NCBI GenBank assembly: GCA_963828715.1
Contig: CAWHFX010000002.1
Location: 806,001 to 870,000, forward strand
Length of the DNA: 64,000 nt
Reading direction: 5' to 3'
Source of the DNA: JAQGMV01 sp963828715
GTDB taxonomy: Bacteria > Pseudomonadota > Gammaproteobacteria > Burkholderiales > SG8-41
Under the pieces are notes generated by a model that did no database searches, was not told the origin of the DNA, and saw only the letters and a program-made list of their open reading frames with translations. Positions 43,247 to 52,121 of the stretch are shown here, one piece after another; positions within the stretch are counted from its first letter, which is position 1, and every line of letters starts with the position of its first letter. Position numbers and translations under genes: made by a program.

Positions 43247-44671
43247 TTACTTCGCGCTGGCGGTCGTCGCGGTCGAGCGCGTTTTCAGGAATGCCATCGC
43301 CTGGTTGAGCTCGTAATCGTTTTTCGACACGATTTCGCCGGGGTCGGGCTTCAGCGTTTTCTCGTCTACGTCGGCAGGACGCGGCGCTGGCTTGAAGTTG
43401 TATTTCTGAGCGGCGGTCGCGAGCGCCTGCTCTTTCTCCTTATCGGTCGTGACCGAATCGATCAGATGTTTCGTCAGGTCGGCTTCGCGCAGCTTGAGCG
43501 AGTTCTTGTCGGCCGAGTCCTCGAGCGGAATGTCAGGAATGATGCCTTTCGCCTGGATCGAGCGGCCATTCGGCGTGTAGTAGCGCGCCGTCGTCAGCTT
43601 GATGGCGGTGTTGTTGCCGAGCGGCAGGATGGTCTGGACCGAACCCTTGCCGAACGTCGGCTGCCCCATCACGACTGCGCGCTGATGATCCTGGAGCGCG
43701 CCGGCGACGATCTCGGAGGCGGACGCCGAGCCGCTGTTCACCAGCACCACCATCGGCACCTGTTTCACCTCGGGCGGCAAGCGGCGCAGGTAGTCATCCT
43801 TCAGGCGTCCGCGCAGATAGTGTTCGGGGCTCGCGTTCAGCTTCATGCGCGAGTCCTCGGTGCGCCCGTCGGTATAGACGACCAGCGCATTCTGCGGGAG
43901 GAACGCAGCGGAAACCGCGACCGCGCCGTTCAGCAGCCCACCCGGGTCGTTGCGAAGGTCGAGCACGATGCCTTGCATCGGACCCTGGTTCTGTTTGAAC
44001 AGCGTCTCGATCGACTTCGCCAGGTTTTCGCCCGTGTGCTCCTGGAACTGGCTCACGCGGAAATAGGCATAGCCCGGCTCGATGATCTTGGATTTGACGC
44101 TCTGGATCTTGATGACGGCGCGATTCAGCGTAACGACGACCGGCTTCGCTTCGCCCTTGCGGACAATGGTGAGGGTGATATTGGTGTTGGGTTTGCCCCG
44201 CATGCGCTTGACTGCGTCGTTGAGCGTCATGCCCTTCACGGATGTGTCGTCGAGCTTCACGATCAGGTCGCCCGACTTGATGCCGGCGCGTGACGCGGGG
44301 GAGTCGTCGATCGGCGAGACTACCTTGACGAAGCCGTCTTCCATGCCGACTTCGATGCCCAGCCCGCCGAATTCGCCCTGCGTCCCGACCTGTAGCTCGC
44401 GGAAGGCTTCCTGATCCAGGTATGCGGAATGGGGATCGAGCCCCGTCAGCATGCCGTTGATCGCTTCGGTGATGAGCTTCTTGTCCTCGACCGGCTCGAC
44501 GTAGTCGCTCTTGACGCGCCCGAACACCTCCGTGAACGCGCGCAGCTCCTCGATCGGGAGCGGAAGGGCGCCGCTGTCGCGCTGGGCGACCGCCGAGAAA
44601 TTCAGGCTGATCGCCACCCCGATCAACACGCCGATGATGATCAGACCGAACTGGCTGAACTTGTTACGCAT
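43247..44671 (-). CDS. ctp: Carboxy-terminal processing protease (S41)
   Basis: 474 residues. An N-terminal membrane anchor (FGLIIIGVLIGVAISLNFSA), a PDZ domain (SPASRAGIKSGDLIVKLDD), then the S41 peptidase with the catalytic serine in LVNSGSASASEIVAGALQD and lysine in TFGKGSVQT. It processes exported proteins from the periplasmic side. I start at ATG 44671, six bases after a GGGGG ribosome binding site; two further ATGs upstream (44686, 44716) lack one. Often preceded by gpmI and envC; here envC is absent. Confidence 0.92.
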   Translation of the reverse strand: MRNKFSQFGLIIIGVLIGVAISLNFSAVAQRDSGALPLPIEELRAFTEVFGRVKSDYVEPVEDKKLITEAINGMLTGLDPHSAYLDQEAFRELQVGTQGEFGGLGIEVGMEDGFVKVVSPIDDSPASRAGIKSGDLIVKLDDTSVKGMTLNDAVKRMRGKPNTNITLTIVRKGEAKPVVVTLNRAVIKIQSVKSKIIEPGYAYFRVSQFQEHTGENLAKSIETLFKQNQGPMQGIVLDLRNDPGGLLNGAVAVSAAFLPQNALVVYTDGRTEDSRMKLNASPEHYLRGRLKDDYLRRLPPEVKQVPMVVLVNSGSASASEIVAGALQDHQRAVVMGQPTFGKGSVQTILPLGNNTAIKLTTARYYTPNGRSIQAKGIIPDIPLEDSADKNSLKLREADLTKHLIDSVTTDKEKEQALATAAQKYNFKPAPRPADVDEKTLKPDPGEIVSKNDYELNQAMAFLKTRSTATTASAK

Positions 44672-44878
44672 CAGAAACCCCCTCATGGCACGCAGAATAG
44701 CTCGCCGCTCGGACATTTACCGCACACTCACTCGCGAGAAATAGGATCGAAAGGCGCCGACCTTCGTGCCCAGCCGCAAAGTATAAACCCGAATCGGAAT
44801 GGCCGCGCCGGGACTGGCGCGTCACACGTGGACTGCCGGCCCCTTTGCAAGTTCCCCGGTCGCCGGATTCTGCTCTGA

Positions 44879-46417
44879 TCAACTGAATGAAATAAGGGAC
44901 TTTCCCGTCATCTCGGACGGTTGAGGCAGACCCATCATCGCGAGGAGGGTGGGTGCGACGTCTTTGAGCGCACCGCCGTTGGTCATTCTGGCCGCGCGCT
45001 CGCCAATATAGAGCAGCGGGACCACATTGAGTGTATGGGCCGTATGCGCCTGGTGGGTCAGTGGATCGGCCATCAGCTCGGCATTGCCGTGGTCGGCCGT
45101 GATCAGGACCTCGCCGCCGGCTTCCCGCATCGCGGGTACCGCGCGTCCGATGCACTCGTCGAGAACTTCGATCGCCTGCCGGGCCGCATCGAGATTGCCG
45201 GTGTGGCCCACCATGTCGCTGTTCGCATAATTGCACACGATCGCGGCGTAGCGGCCGCTCCTGATCGCGTCGACCAGCTTGTCGGTGACCTCGCGTGCAC
45301 TCATCTCCGGCTTCAGATCGTAGGTCGCCACCTTGGGCGAGGGGACCAGAATGCGATCTTCGCCGGCATAAGGTGTTTCGACCCCGCCGTTGAAGAAATA
45401 GGTGACGTGCGCGTACTTCTCCGTTTCGGCGATGCGCAGCTGTTTCAACCCTTTCCTGGCGAGATACTCGCCGAATCCGTTCTCGATGGTTTGCGGCCCG
45501 AATGCCGCGGGGATCCGCGCGTACTCTTCGCCATACCTCGTAAGCGTGCAGTAGTAGCCAAGCCGCGGCTGCTCCGAACGTTCGAAGCCAGTGAACGCGG
45601 GATCGGTGAGCGCGGTCGTCAGCTGACGCGCACGATCGGCGCGGAAGTTCATGAACACGACCGCGTCGCCGTCCTTCATCGAGACAGGCTGAGCGCCCGG
45701 CGCCACGATCACGGTCGGTTTGACGAACTCGTCGGACTCGCCGCGCGCGTAGGCGGCCTCGAGCCCTTCGACCCCGCTCGCGGCGTGGTATTCGGCACGG
45801 CCGCTCGTAATGACATCGTAAGCGCTCTTGACGCGCTCCCAGCGCTTGTCGCGGTCCATCGCGTAATAGCGGCCGCAGATGGACGCGATACGGCCGCTGC
45901 CGAGCGCAGCGCATTTCGCATCGAGCGCTTCGAGCGAAGCACGCGCGCTCTTTGGCGGGGTATCGCGGCCATCGAGAAACGCATGTACGTAAAGGTTCCT
46001 CACGCCGCCGCGCGCCGCCATGTCGAGCATGGCGTGGATCTGCGATTCGTGGCTATGTACGCCGCCCGGCGAGAGGAGCCCAAGCACGTGCAGCGCGCTC
46101 GCACGGCCCGTCGCGACCGCTTTCCCGAGCACCGGATTCTCGAAGAACTCGCCGGTCTCGATCGCGTTCTCGATCTTGGTGTAGTCCTGAAAGACGACGC
46201 GCCCGGCACCGATGTTCATGTGGCCGACTTCGGAATTGCCCATCTGATCACGTGGCAGTCCGACCCATTTCTCGGACGCATCGATCGTGGTGTGCGGATA
46301 CTTCTGCCACAGCACGTTCCAATGCGGCTTGCGTGCCTGACAGATGGCATTGTCCTCGCACTCTTCACGGTATCCGAAGCCATCGAGAATAATCAGAAGG
46401 ACGGGCGTTACGCTCAT
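44879..46417 (-). CDS. gpmI: Phosphoglycerate mutase, cofactor-independent
   Basis: 512 residues. Interconverts 3- and 2-phosphoglycerate in glycolysis and gluconeogenesis. Alkaline phosphatase-type metalloenzyme: LLIILDGFGYREE (metal), MGNSEVGHMNIGAGR with the catalytic serine, HAFLDGRDTPPKSA, ANSDMVGHTGN and LITADHGNAE. The start is at ATG 46417 (MSVTPVLL); an in-frame ATG at 46459 has no family match. Divergent from the rhodanese operon. Confidence 0.95.
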   Translation of the reverse strand: MSVTPVLLIILDGFGYREECEDNAICQARKPHWNVLWQKYPHTTIDASEKWVGLPRDQMGNSEVGHMNIGAGRVVFQDYTKIENAIETGEFFENPVLGKAVATGRASALHVLGLLSPGGVHSHESQIHAMLDMAARGGVRNLYVHAFLDGRDTPPKSARASLEALDAKCAALGSGRIASICGRYYAMDRDKRWERVKSAYDVITSGRAEYHAASGVEGLEAAYARGESDEFVKPTVIVAPGAQPVSMKDGDAVVFMNFRADRARQLTTALTDPAFTGFERSEQPRLGYYCTLTRYGEEYARIPAAFGPQTIENGFGEYLARKGLKQLRIAETEKYAHVTYFFNGGVETPYAGEDRILVPSPKVATYDLKPEMSAREVTDKLVDAIRSGRYAAIVCNYANSDMVGHTGNLDAARQAIEVLDECIGRAVPAMREAGGEVLITADHGNAELMADPLTHQAHTAHTLNVVPLLYIGERAARMTNGGALKDVAPTLLAMMGLPQPSEMTGKSLISFS

Positions 46418-46505
46418 GATGAACCTGGAGGGGATGCGCTGGAGGCGGGGTGCGCTCATTGTATCAACTGGAGTGCGGGAATCCTGGCGCGGTGTCGCTG
46501 TCTGT

Positions 46506-46511
46506 TAGAAT
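46506..46511 (+). promoter_or_regulatory. Possible -10 box for the rhodanese-grxC-secB operon
   Basis: TAGAAT about 48 bp upstream of the rhodanese ATG, in the divergent gap with gpmI. The -35 side is weak. Confidence 0.35.
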
Positions 46512-46558
46512 GGCGCCCGCCCAAAAGGCCGCCATCTCCGAATGGCCTGCTCCTCCCC

Positions 46559-46995
46559 ATGGAACAATTCCTCCTCTTCCTCCAGAAAAGCCCCATGAAC
46601 CTCGTGCTGCTCGGCACGGTGCTCGTGAGTGGAGGCATGATCGTATGGCCGCTGATCGCCCGCGTGCTGCGCCCGGGCCAGGAAGTGGAAACGTCGCAGG
46701 CCGTTCAGCTCATCAACCGCCGCGATGCGGTGGTGATCGACGTGCGCGACGCCGAAGAGTACAAGAAGCCGGACATATCACGAACGCGCGCCACATTCCC
46801 GCAGGCGAGCTCGGAGCGCGCGTGAAGGAACTCGAAAAGGTCAAAACGAAGCCGATCATCGTGGTCTGTGCGCGCGGTAACCGTTCGGCTGCGGCTGCCG
46901 CGCAGCTGCGCAAGCTCGGATTCGCCGAGGTGCTGTCGCTGCGCGGAGGCATCGCAGCGTGGCAGCAGGCGAACATGCCACTGGAGAAATCGTGA
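46559..46995 (+). CDS. Membrane-anchored rhodanese-like protein (one base missing)
   Basis: An N-terminal hydrophobic segment (MNLVLLGTVLVSGGMIVWPL), then a rhodanese domain: VVIDVRDAEEYK, GHITNARHIPAGEL and the active-site loop IIVVCARGNRSAA with the catalytic cysteine. The frame shifts at about 46766; adding one base restores EYKEAGHITNARH and 145 residues. Like YibN, it precedes grxC and secB. Its stop overlaps the GTG of grxC. Confidence 0.88.
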
Positions 46996-47249
46996 AAGCA
47001 CTGATGTATACAACGGCGGTATGCCCCTACTGCATGATGGCTGAGCGGCTCCTGCTTTCGAAAGGCGTGGAGATCGAAAAGGTGCGCGTCGATCTCGCCC
47101 CGGAGCGTCGTGCGGAGATGATGGAAAAAACGGGCCGGCGCACCGTACCGCAGATTTATATCGGCGACGCTCACGTCGGCGGGTACGACGACCTCGCTGC
47201 GCTCGATCGTGCAGGCAAGCTCGATCCGCTGCTGCAGGCAAAGGGATAG
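46992..47249 (+). CDS. grxC: Glutaredoxin 3
   Basis: 85 residues from GTG 46992, which overlaps the rhodanese stop (GTGA). Active site MYTTAVCPYCMMAERLL (CPYC), cis-proline TVPQIYIGDAHVGG. Glutathione-dependent thiol reductant of the cytoplasm. Followed 12 bp later by secB, the conserved order. Confidence 0.93.
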   Translation: MKALMYTTAVCPYCMMAERLLLSKGVEIEKVRVDLAPERRAEMMEKTGRRTVPQIYIGDAHVGGYDDLAALDRAGKLDPLLQAKG

Positions 47250-47261
47250 ACGGGAAAATCA

Positions 47262-47777
47262 ATGAGCGAACAGCCACAACCTCAAGTGCAACCGGGCGCC
47301 GCGGATCAGCCGCTCTTCGGCATCGAGAAGATCTATCTGAAAGACATGTCTCTCGAGCTGCCGAACGCGCCCCAGGTGTTCTTCGAGCACGACGCTCCGC
47401 AGATCGAGGTCAGCATGCACAACGAGGCCGCGCGCATGACGCAGGAGGGTCTCTACAACGTGACACTCACGGTTACCGTTACGGCGAAGCTGCAGGATCG
47501 AACCGTGTTTCTCGTGGAAGTCGCTCAGGGCGGCATTTTCCAGATCCGCAACTTGCAGCAGGCCGATCTGGAAGCCGTCCTGGGCACGCTCTGCCCCAAT
47601 ACGCTGCTCCCGTACGCCCGCGAAGCGGTCGCAAGCGTCGTGCAGCGCGCAGGCTTCCCGCCCGTTACGTTGCAGCACATGAGCTTCGACGCGATCTATC
47701 AGCAGCGGCTGCAGCAGATGCAGGCGGAGCAGTCAGCCGCGGCGAGTGCGCCCGCGTCGCCGCCTCAGACTCACTGA
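47262..47777 (+). CDS. secB: Protein-export chaperone SecB
   Basis: 171 residues. Tetrameric chaperone that keeps preproteins unfolded and hands them to SecA. Signatures: FGIEKIYLKDMSLELPNAP, VEVAQGGIFQIRNL, LCPNTLLPYAREAVASVVQR, AGFPPVTLQHMSFDAIYQQR. The C-terminus is Ala/Pro-rich. Its stop overlaps the ATG of the SH3 gene. Confidence 0.96.
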   Translation: MSEQPQPQVQPGAADQPLFGIEKIYLKDMSLELPNAPQVFFEHDAPQIEVSMHNEAARMTQEGLYNVTLTVTVTAKLQDRTVFLVEVAQGGIFQIRNLQQADLEAVLGTLCPNTLLPYAREAVASVVQRAGFPPVTLQHMSFDAIYQQRLQQMQAEQSAAASAPASPPQTH

Positions 47778-48229
47778 TGAACGCCGGCCTGCGGCGAGTA
47801 CTCGCGGCCGCGCTGTTCGCCGCGGTGCTTGCGAGCGGCCCGACCTTCGCGCTCGATTTCCGTGCGGTGTCCGAACCTGTTGCGATTCTCTATGACGGAC
47901 CGTCGGTCAAGGCCAAGCCTGTTTACATCGTCAACCGTGGCTACCCGCTGGAAGTCCTCGTGACCGTGGAAGGATGGGTCAAGGTCCGTGACGCGAACGG
48001 CACGCTCGCGTGGGTGGAATCGAAACAGCTCACGGATAAACGAACGGTCATGGTCAAGGTGCCTTCGGCCGCCGTCCGCCAGAAGCCGGAAGAGAGCGCA
48101 CCCGTGAGCTTCCAGGCGCAGCAGAACGTCGTGCTCGAAGTGATCGAAGTGAGCGGACCATGGGTTTACGTCCGTCATCGCGATGCGGGCACCGGCTACG
48201 TCAAGGCGCAGCAGGTCTGGGGCGTGTAA
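47777..48229 (+). CDS. Exported bacterial SH3-domain protein
   Basis: 150 residues: signal peptide (LAAALFAAVLASGPTFA), then two SH3b modules (ILYDGPSVKAKPVYIVNRG, GWVKVRDANGTLAWVESKQL; second VRQKPEESAPVSF, GPWVYVRHRDAGTGYVKAQ). Probably a periplasmic cell-wall-associated protein; function unknown. Overlaps secB by one base, so co-translated. Confidence 0.85.
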   Translation: MNAGLRRVLAAALFAAVLASGPTFALDFRAVSEPVAILYDGPSVKAKPVYIVNRGYPLEVLVTVEGWVKVRDANGTLAWVESKQLTDKRTVMVKVPSAAVRQKPEESAPVSFQAQQNVVLEVIEVSGPWVYVRHRDAGTGYVKAQQVWGV

Positions 48230-48310
48230 GCGGGTGGCGCTCGCCCATGTTTCCCTCCGTACCCTCCCTTCCTTTTGTCGTGTGCCGGAGGGTAAGTCCC
48301 GCACGCGGCT
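48230..48310 (+). repeat. Dispersed repeat family 1, copy B
   Basis: GCGGGTGGCGCTCGCCC, core TTTCCCTCCGTACCCTCCC from 48250, then a weaker hairpin CGTGTGC...GCACG ending CGGCTAG. Same layout as copy A, placed exactly between the SH3 gene and gpsA. Confidence 0.7.
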
Positions 48311-48321
48311 AGACTAGGCTG

Positions 48322-49308
48322 ATGAGAATCGCCGTGTTGGGCGCAGGCGCCTGGGGCACGGCCATCGCGATATCGCTCGCGAAACGCCACAGCCTGATGC
48401 TGTGGACGCGCAACAGCGCTCAGTGCGCGGCGATGCGCGCGACGCGCACGAACGGCAGGTATCTCACCGGTTACGCTTTCCCGCCAGAGTTGCAGGTCTC
48501 GGGCAATATCGACGAGGTGCTCGCCGATTGCGAACTCGTGCTGCTGGCAGTTCCGACATCGGGTTTGCGCGATACCCTGCGGCAGCTCCGTGCGAGCGGC
48601 GCACAGGCGCCATTCATCTGGCTGTGCAAGGGCTTCGAAGCCGGGACGGCCAAGCTGCCGCATCAGGTAGTCGCGGAAGAATTGGCCGACGCGACGGCGG
48701 CGGGCGCGCTGTCGGGACCGAGCTTCGCGCAGGAAGTCGCAGCCGGTCTTCCCGCAGCCGTCACGCTCGCTGCGAAAGATCAGGACTTTGCGCGCAGCAT
48801 TGCGCGCATGCTTCACAGCCCGGCGTTCCGGGTTTATTCGAGCGACGATCTGATCGGTGTCGAAGTCGCCGGTGCGGTGAAAAACGTGATTGCGATTGCC
48901 GCCGGCATCGCGGATGGCCTGAACTACGGATTGAACACACGCGCGGCGTTGATCACGCGCGGTCTTGCCGAAGTGTCGCGGCTCGGGGTCGCGCTCGGTG
49001 GCCGTGCCGAAACGTTCATGGGCCTCGCGGGCGCGGGCGACCTGATCCTCACGTGCACCGGTGATCTCTCGCGCAATCGCCAGGTGGGATTAAGGCTCGC
49101 GAGCGGTGTGCCGCTCGCAGCGATCCTCGGCGAGCTGGGACATGTGGCCGAAGGCGTCAAAACAGCGCATGAGATTGCCGGTATCGCCGATCGGCTTGGC
49201 ATCGAAATGCCGATCACGCGCGCGGTCTGCCGCGTGCTCAACGATCATCGCAACGCACGCGCCGCCGCGGAGGCGCTGCTGCAGCGGGAGCCCAGAGCGG
49301 AACGGTAG
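48322..49308 (+). CDS. gpsA: Glycerol-3-phosphate dehydrogenase [NAD(P)+]
   Basis: 328 residues. Makes sn-glycerol-3-phosphate for phospholipids. Rossmann motif RIAVLGAGAWGTAIAISLA, catalytic lysine region AGAVKNVIAIAAGIADGL, GLAGAGDLILTCTGDLSRN. It follows the secB operon after a repeat, as often seen in proteobacteria. Confidence 0.95.
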   Translation: MRIAVLGAGAWGTAIAISLAKRHSLMLWTRNSAQCAAMRATRTNGRYLTGYAFPPELQVSGNIDEVLADCELVLLAVPTSGLRDTLRQLRASGAQAPFIWLCKGFEAGTAKLPHQVVAEELADATAAGALSGPSFAQEVAAGLPAAVTLAAKDQDFARSIARMLHSPAFRVYSSDDLIGVEVAGAVKNVIAIAAGIADGLNYGLNTRAALITRGLAEVSRLGVALGGRAETFMGLAGAGDLILTCTGDLSRNRQVGLRLASGVPLAAILGELGHVAEGVKTAHEIAGIADRLGIEMPITRAVCRVLNDHRNARAAAEALLQREPRAER

Positions 49309-49356
49309 GTTCCAGCAGCCGCCTTCTCTCATCCAGCCCTGTCCGCGATTACGCGC

Positions 49357-49379
49357 GCGGGAGTGAGCGCGCCTCCCGC
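49357..49379. terminator. Possible terminator between gpsA and trmL
   Basis: 7-bp GC stem GCGGGAG/CTCCCGC with a 9-base loop in the convergent gap; only a short T/C run (TTCTC) follows. Confidence 0.4.
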
Positions 49380-49387
49380 TTCTCGCC

Positions 49388-49843
49388 TCACGCAAAATCC
49401 CGCTGTCGCCAGGCCTCGTAGAGCATGATCGCCACGGCATTCGAGAGGTTGATGCTGCGGCTGCCCTCGCGCATTGGAATGCGAACACGCTGTTCTAGCG
49501 GAAAGGTTGCGAGGACGTCCTCCGGCAAGCCGCGGGTTTCCGGACCGAAGACGAACACATCATCGGCGCGATACGCGGGCGCGTCGTATCGGCACGTGCC
49601 GCGTGTCGTCACCGCGATCAGTCGCCGTCCCGCGAAATGCGCAACGCACGCCGGCCAGTCGGCATGAACGGTGACGTCGCGGAAGTCGCCGTAATCCAGA
49701 CCGGCGCGCGCGAGCTGGCGATCTCTCAGTGTGAAGCCGAGCGGCCGCACGAGATGCAGGTGAGCACCCGAGTTGGTTGCAAGCCGAAGAACGTTGCCCG
49801 TATTGGGAGGAATCTCGGGCTCGTAGAGGACGATTGCGAACAT
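49388..49843 (-). CDS. trmL: tRNA (cytidine/uridine-2'-O-)-methyltransferase
   Basis: 151 residues, minimal SpoU/TrmD (SPOUT) fold that methylates the wobble base of tRNA-Leu. N-terminus ALYEPEIPPNTG-type (VLYEPEIPPNTGNVLRLA), LVRPLGF, VFGPETRGLP and the knot motif INLSNAVAIMLYEAWRQ. Intact; next to the coiled-coil gene on the same strand. Confidence 0.93.
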   Translation of the reverse strand: MFAIVLYEPEIPPNTGNVLRLATNSGAHLHLVRPLGFTLRDRQLARAGLDYGDFRDVTVHADWPACVAHFAGRRLIAVTTRGTCRYDAPAYRADDVFVFGPETRGLPEDVLATFPLEQRVRIPMREGSRSINLSNAVAIMLYEAWRQRDFA

Positions 49844-49943
49844 CGTTGGGCTGGCGCCGGCGCCGGGTGTTACCGGCGTATTGGCAATTAACGCGAGCGG
49901 ACTGCGCCGCTTCTTTTCACGCGTCGAGGTTGGGCCTGGCAGC

Positions 49944-51945
49944 CTATAACTTACCGGCAGGCGCCACTGACGCCGGCACGCTGCCGCGCTTGTGGCGATC
50001 CGCGCGCTCGGCGGTGCGCGCGAAGCGCTCTACGTTTCGATCGAGTCGCAGGCGAGTTTCTCCCGCCTTCATGCGAGCGGATATATCCGACTCGGTGGTT
50101 GCACTGGCCGGAGTACCGGAGCTCGGATCGACCCAACTGCTGATGACGGCGGTTGCCATCATCAAAACACCTGCCGAGAAGATCGCGAGGCGCCATGTGC
50201 GGCCGGACTGCTTGCGCTGCTTGAGCAACGGCAGCGAACCGGGCGCTTCGCCTGCACGCTGCACGGCCGCAGCGTGTTCGAGCGCGGCAGCTTGCGCGCG
50301 CTGCTCCGCCTGCTCGCGCGCCTCGGCCATGCGTAATGCGTCAGCGTCCGCCGCGGCGCGCGATTCCGTCTTGCGGGTCAGTTGTTCTTCGGCGGTGGCA
50401 CGTCGCCTTGCCGCTTCGAACGCGCGTGCATCCTGTCTCGCGCGACGACGCGCAGCGAGCTCCGCGCGCTGCTCGGCTTCGGCGCGCGCCTGCGCCTGTG
50501 CAGCCGCTTCCAAGGCAGCGGCTTCACGGGCGTGCGCCGCTGCTGCGGCCTCCGCTTCGGCCTGGTCGCGCAGCCCTATCTCATGCGCGGCTTGGGCCTC
50601 CACTTGCGCGCGCTCGCGGGCTTCGATTGCGAGAGCGGCTTCCGCCTCAACACGCTGGCGAGCGAGCGCTGCGGCCTGCTGCTCGAATTGAATGCGCGAC
50701 TGCGCGGCCGCGGCGGCTTCTGCTTGAGCGCGATCCCGCTCGCGCAGGCATTCCGCTGCATGTATTTCGGCGTCCACGCGCTGCTGCGCGAAAGCTTCCG
50801 CCTGCTGCTCTGCCTGCCGCCGAGCGTGTGCGCTCTCGTACGCCGCGCGTTCCGCGGCGGCGCGCGCACTCGCTACCGCCTCGAGGTCCCGTTCAGCGTG
50901 CCGGGTCGCCCGCGCGACTTTTTCGGCTTCGCCTTCCGCTTTTGCACGCACCTCCGCCTGCGCCAGCGCTTCCCGCTCCAGCACGGCACGCTCACGCGCG
51001 ATCTCGGCCGTCTGCAGCTCCGATTCGACACGCGCTTTTGCCGCCGCTTCGGCGGCCCGGTCGGCTTCCAGCCGGGCCCTTGCCTGTTCGTGCAGCTCGG
51101 CCTGCGCACGCTCGTTCGCTTTTGCGATGTCGAGCAGCTGCTGCTCCGCGGCTGCACGGGCCTTCGCTGCCTGCGCGGCGGTCGCTTCCGCCTCTACGCG
51201 AGCCCGTGACGCGTTCTCGGCCACGGCTTCAGCCTCGATGCGCGCAGCGGCCTGCCGTTCAAGCTCAGCTTCGGCGACAGTCCGGTCGCGCTCGGCCTCG
51301 AGCGCGCTCTGTTCCGCCACCACGCGTGCCTTTGCTGTCTCGGCCGATCGTGACTTCGGCCGCCGCGCGCGATTTGGCGGCCGCTTCCGCGGCGCGATCC
51401 GCCTTGCGGCGAGCGGTGGCGGCCTGCTGCAGTTCGGATTCGGCGAGAAGGCGCGCGTGAGCGCTTTCCACGGCCTTCTGATCGACGAGTGCCCTGGTTT
51501 GTGCGACCGACTGCAGGTCGAGCTCGGCCTGCTGCCGCGTACGCGCTTCTTCGGCCGCGCGCACGTTCGCGGCGATGCGCGCCTGGGCCCGTCTCTCCGC
51601 GTGCTTCTCCATTTCGGCGCGCTGAAGCGCGAGGCGCGCGGCACTGCGGTCGGCCTCGGCGCGGGCCGTTGCGTGCGCGGCGCTGGTGCCCTCCGCCGCT
51701 CCGCGCGCGCGTGCCGCCGCGAGCATGCGCCGTTCGGTGTCGGGTGGCAGCGGTGGCGTTTCGCCTGAACTCACGGTAGTGGGTGCGAGATCGTCAAGCT
51801 GGCGCCGGTGCAGGCCGAGCAGCTCGGGCGTCACATCATCGGGCGCGCCATCGCTCCGAGCATCGCCGCCGCGAGCCTCATGCTCGAGCTCGAACTCGCG
51901 GGAGACCAGCTCGGTCGGCCCCGTGTCGTGCAGCAGCTTGCTCAA
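49944..51945 (-). CDS. Long 14-residue-repeat coiled-coil membrane protein (one frame break)
   Basis: 666 residues after correcting one extra base near 51341. TTG start at 51945 with GGAGGG seven bases upstream. Residues 1-79 are acidic and probably disordered. Residues 80-555 are 34 consecutive 14-residue units of the form xRxxAExxAxxxAx (for example ARVEAEATAAQAAK, QRVDAEIHAAECLR), with no indels, so two heptads per unit and a continuous coiled coil of ~476 residues. After a short loop comes one membrane helix (WRLAIFSAGVLMMATAVISS) and a ~55-residue tail ending PAGKL. TolA-like in composition, but no TolA domain is seen. No family recognised; function unknown. Divergent from the SPOR gene. 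Confidence 0.75.
50280..51708 (-). repeat. 34 x 14-residue (42-bp) repeat array within the coiled-coil gene
   Basis: Each unit is 42 bases at DNA level but diverged, so only the protein pattern is obvious: Arg at position 2, Ala at 5, Glu/Asp at 6, Ala at 9 and 13. The register holds across the array only if a single base is removed near 51341. Confidence 0.8.
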
Positions 51946-52121
51946 AGTTGCCCTCCGGCCGGCTTTGTTCGTTGAAAGCAGGTCATCCTTGCGCGGGGTG
52001 CATTATAGCGACGCGCCAATCCGCGATCATGTGTTCGCGGCGCGAGTGCATTACGCATTGCGCTCCGGTACAGTAAGTGTCATCAAGCACCACCGGTGCG
52101 TCAAATGAATAAAGGTCGTTC

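Noticed and set aside
44921..46825. Long plus-strand open frame of over 600 codons antisense to gpmI
   Set aside because: gpmI on the minus strand is complete with all catalytic motifs. The antisense frame is a by-product of GC-rich codon use; only its very end is real (the rhodanese N-terminus).
50280..51708. CRISPR-like or tandem DNA array
   Set aside because: The 42-bp periodicity is only at protein level; DNA units are diverged, with no spacers and no cas genes.
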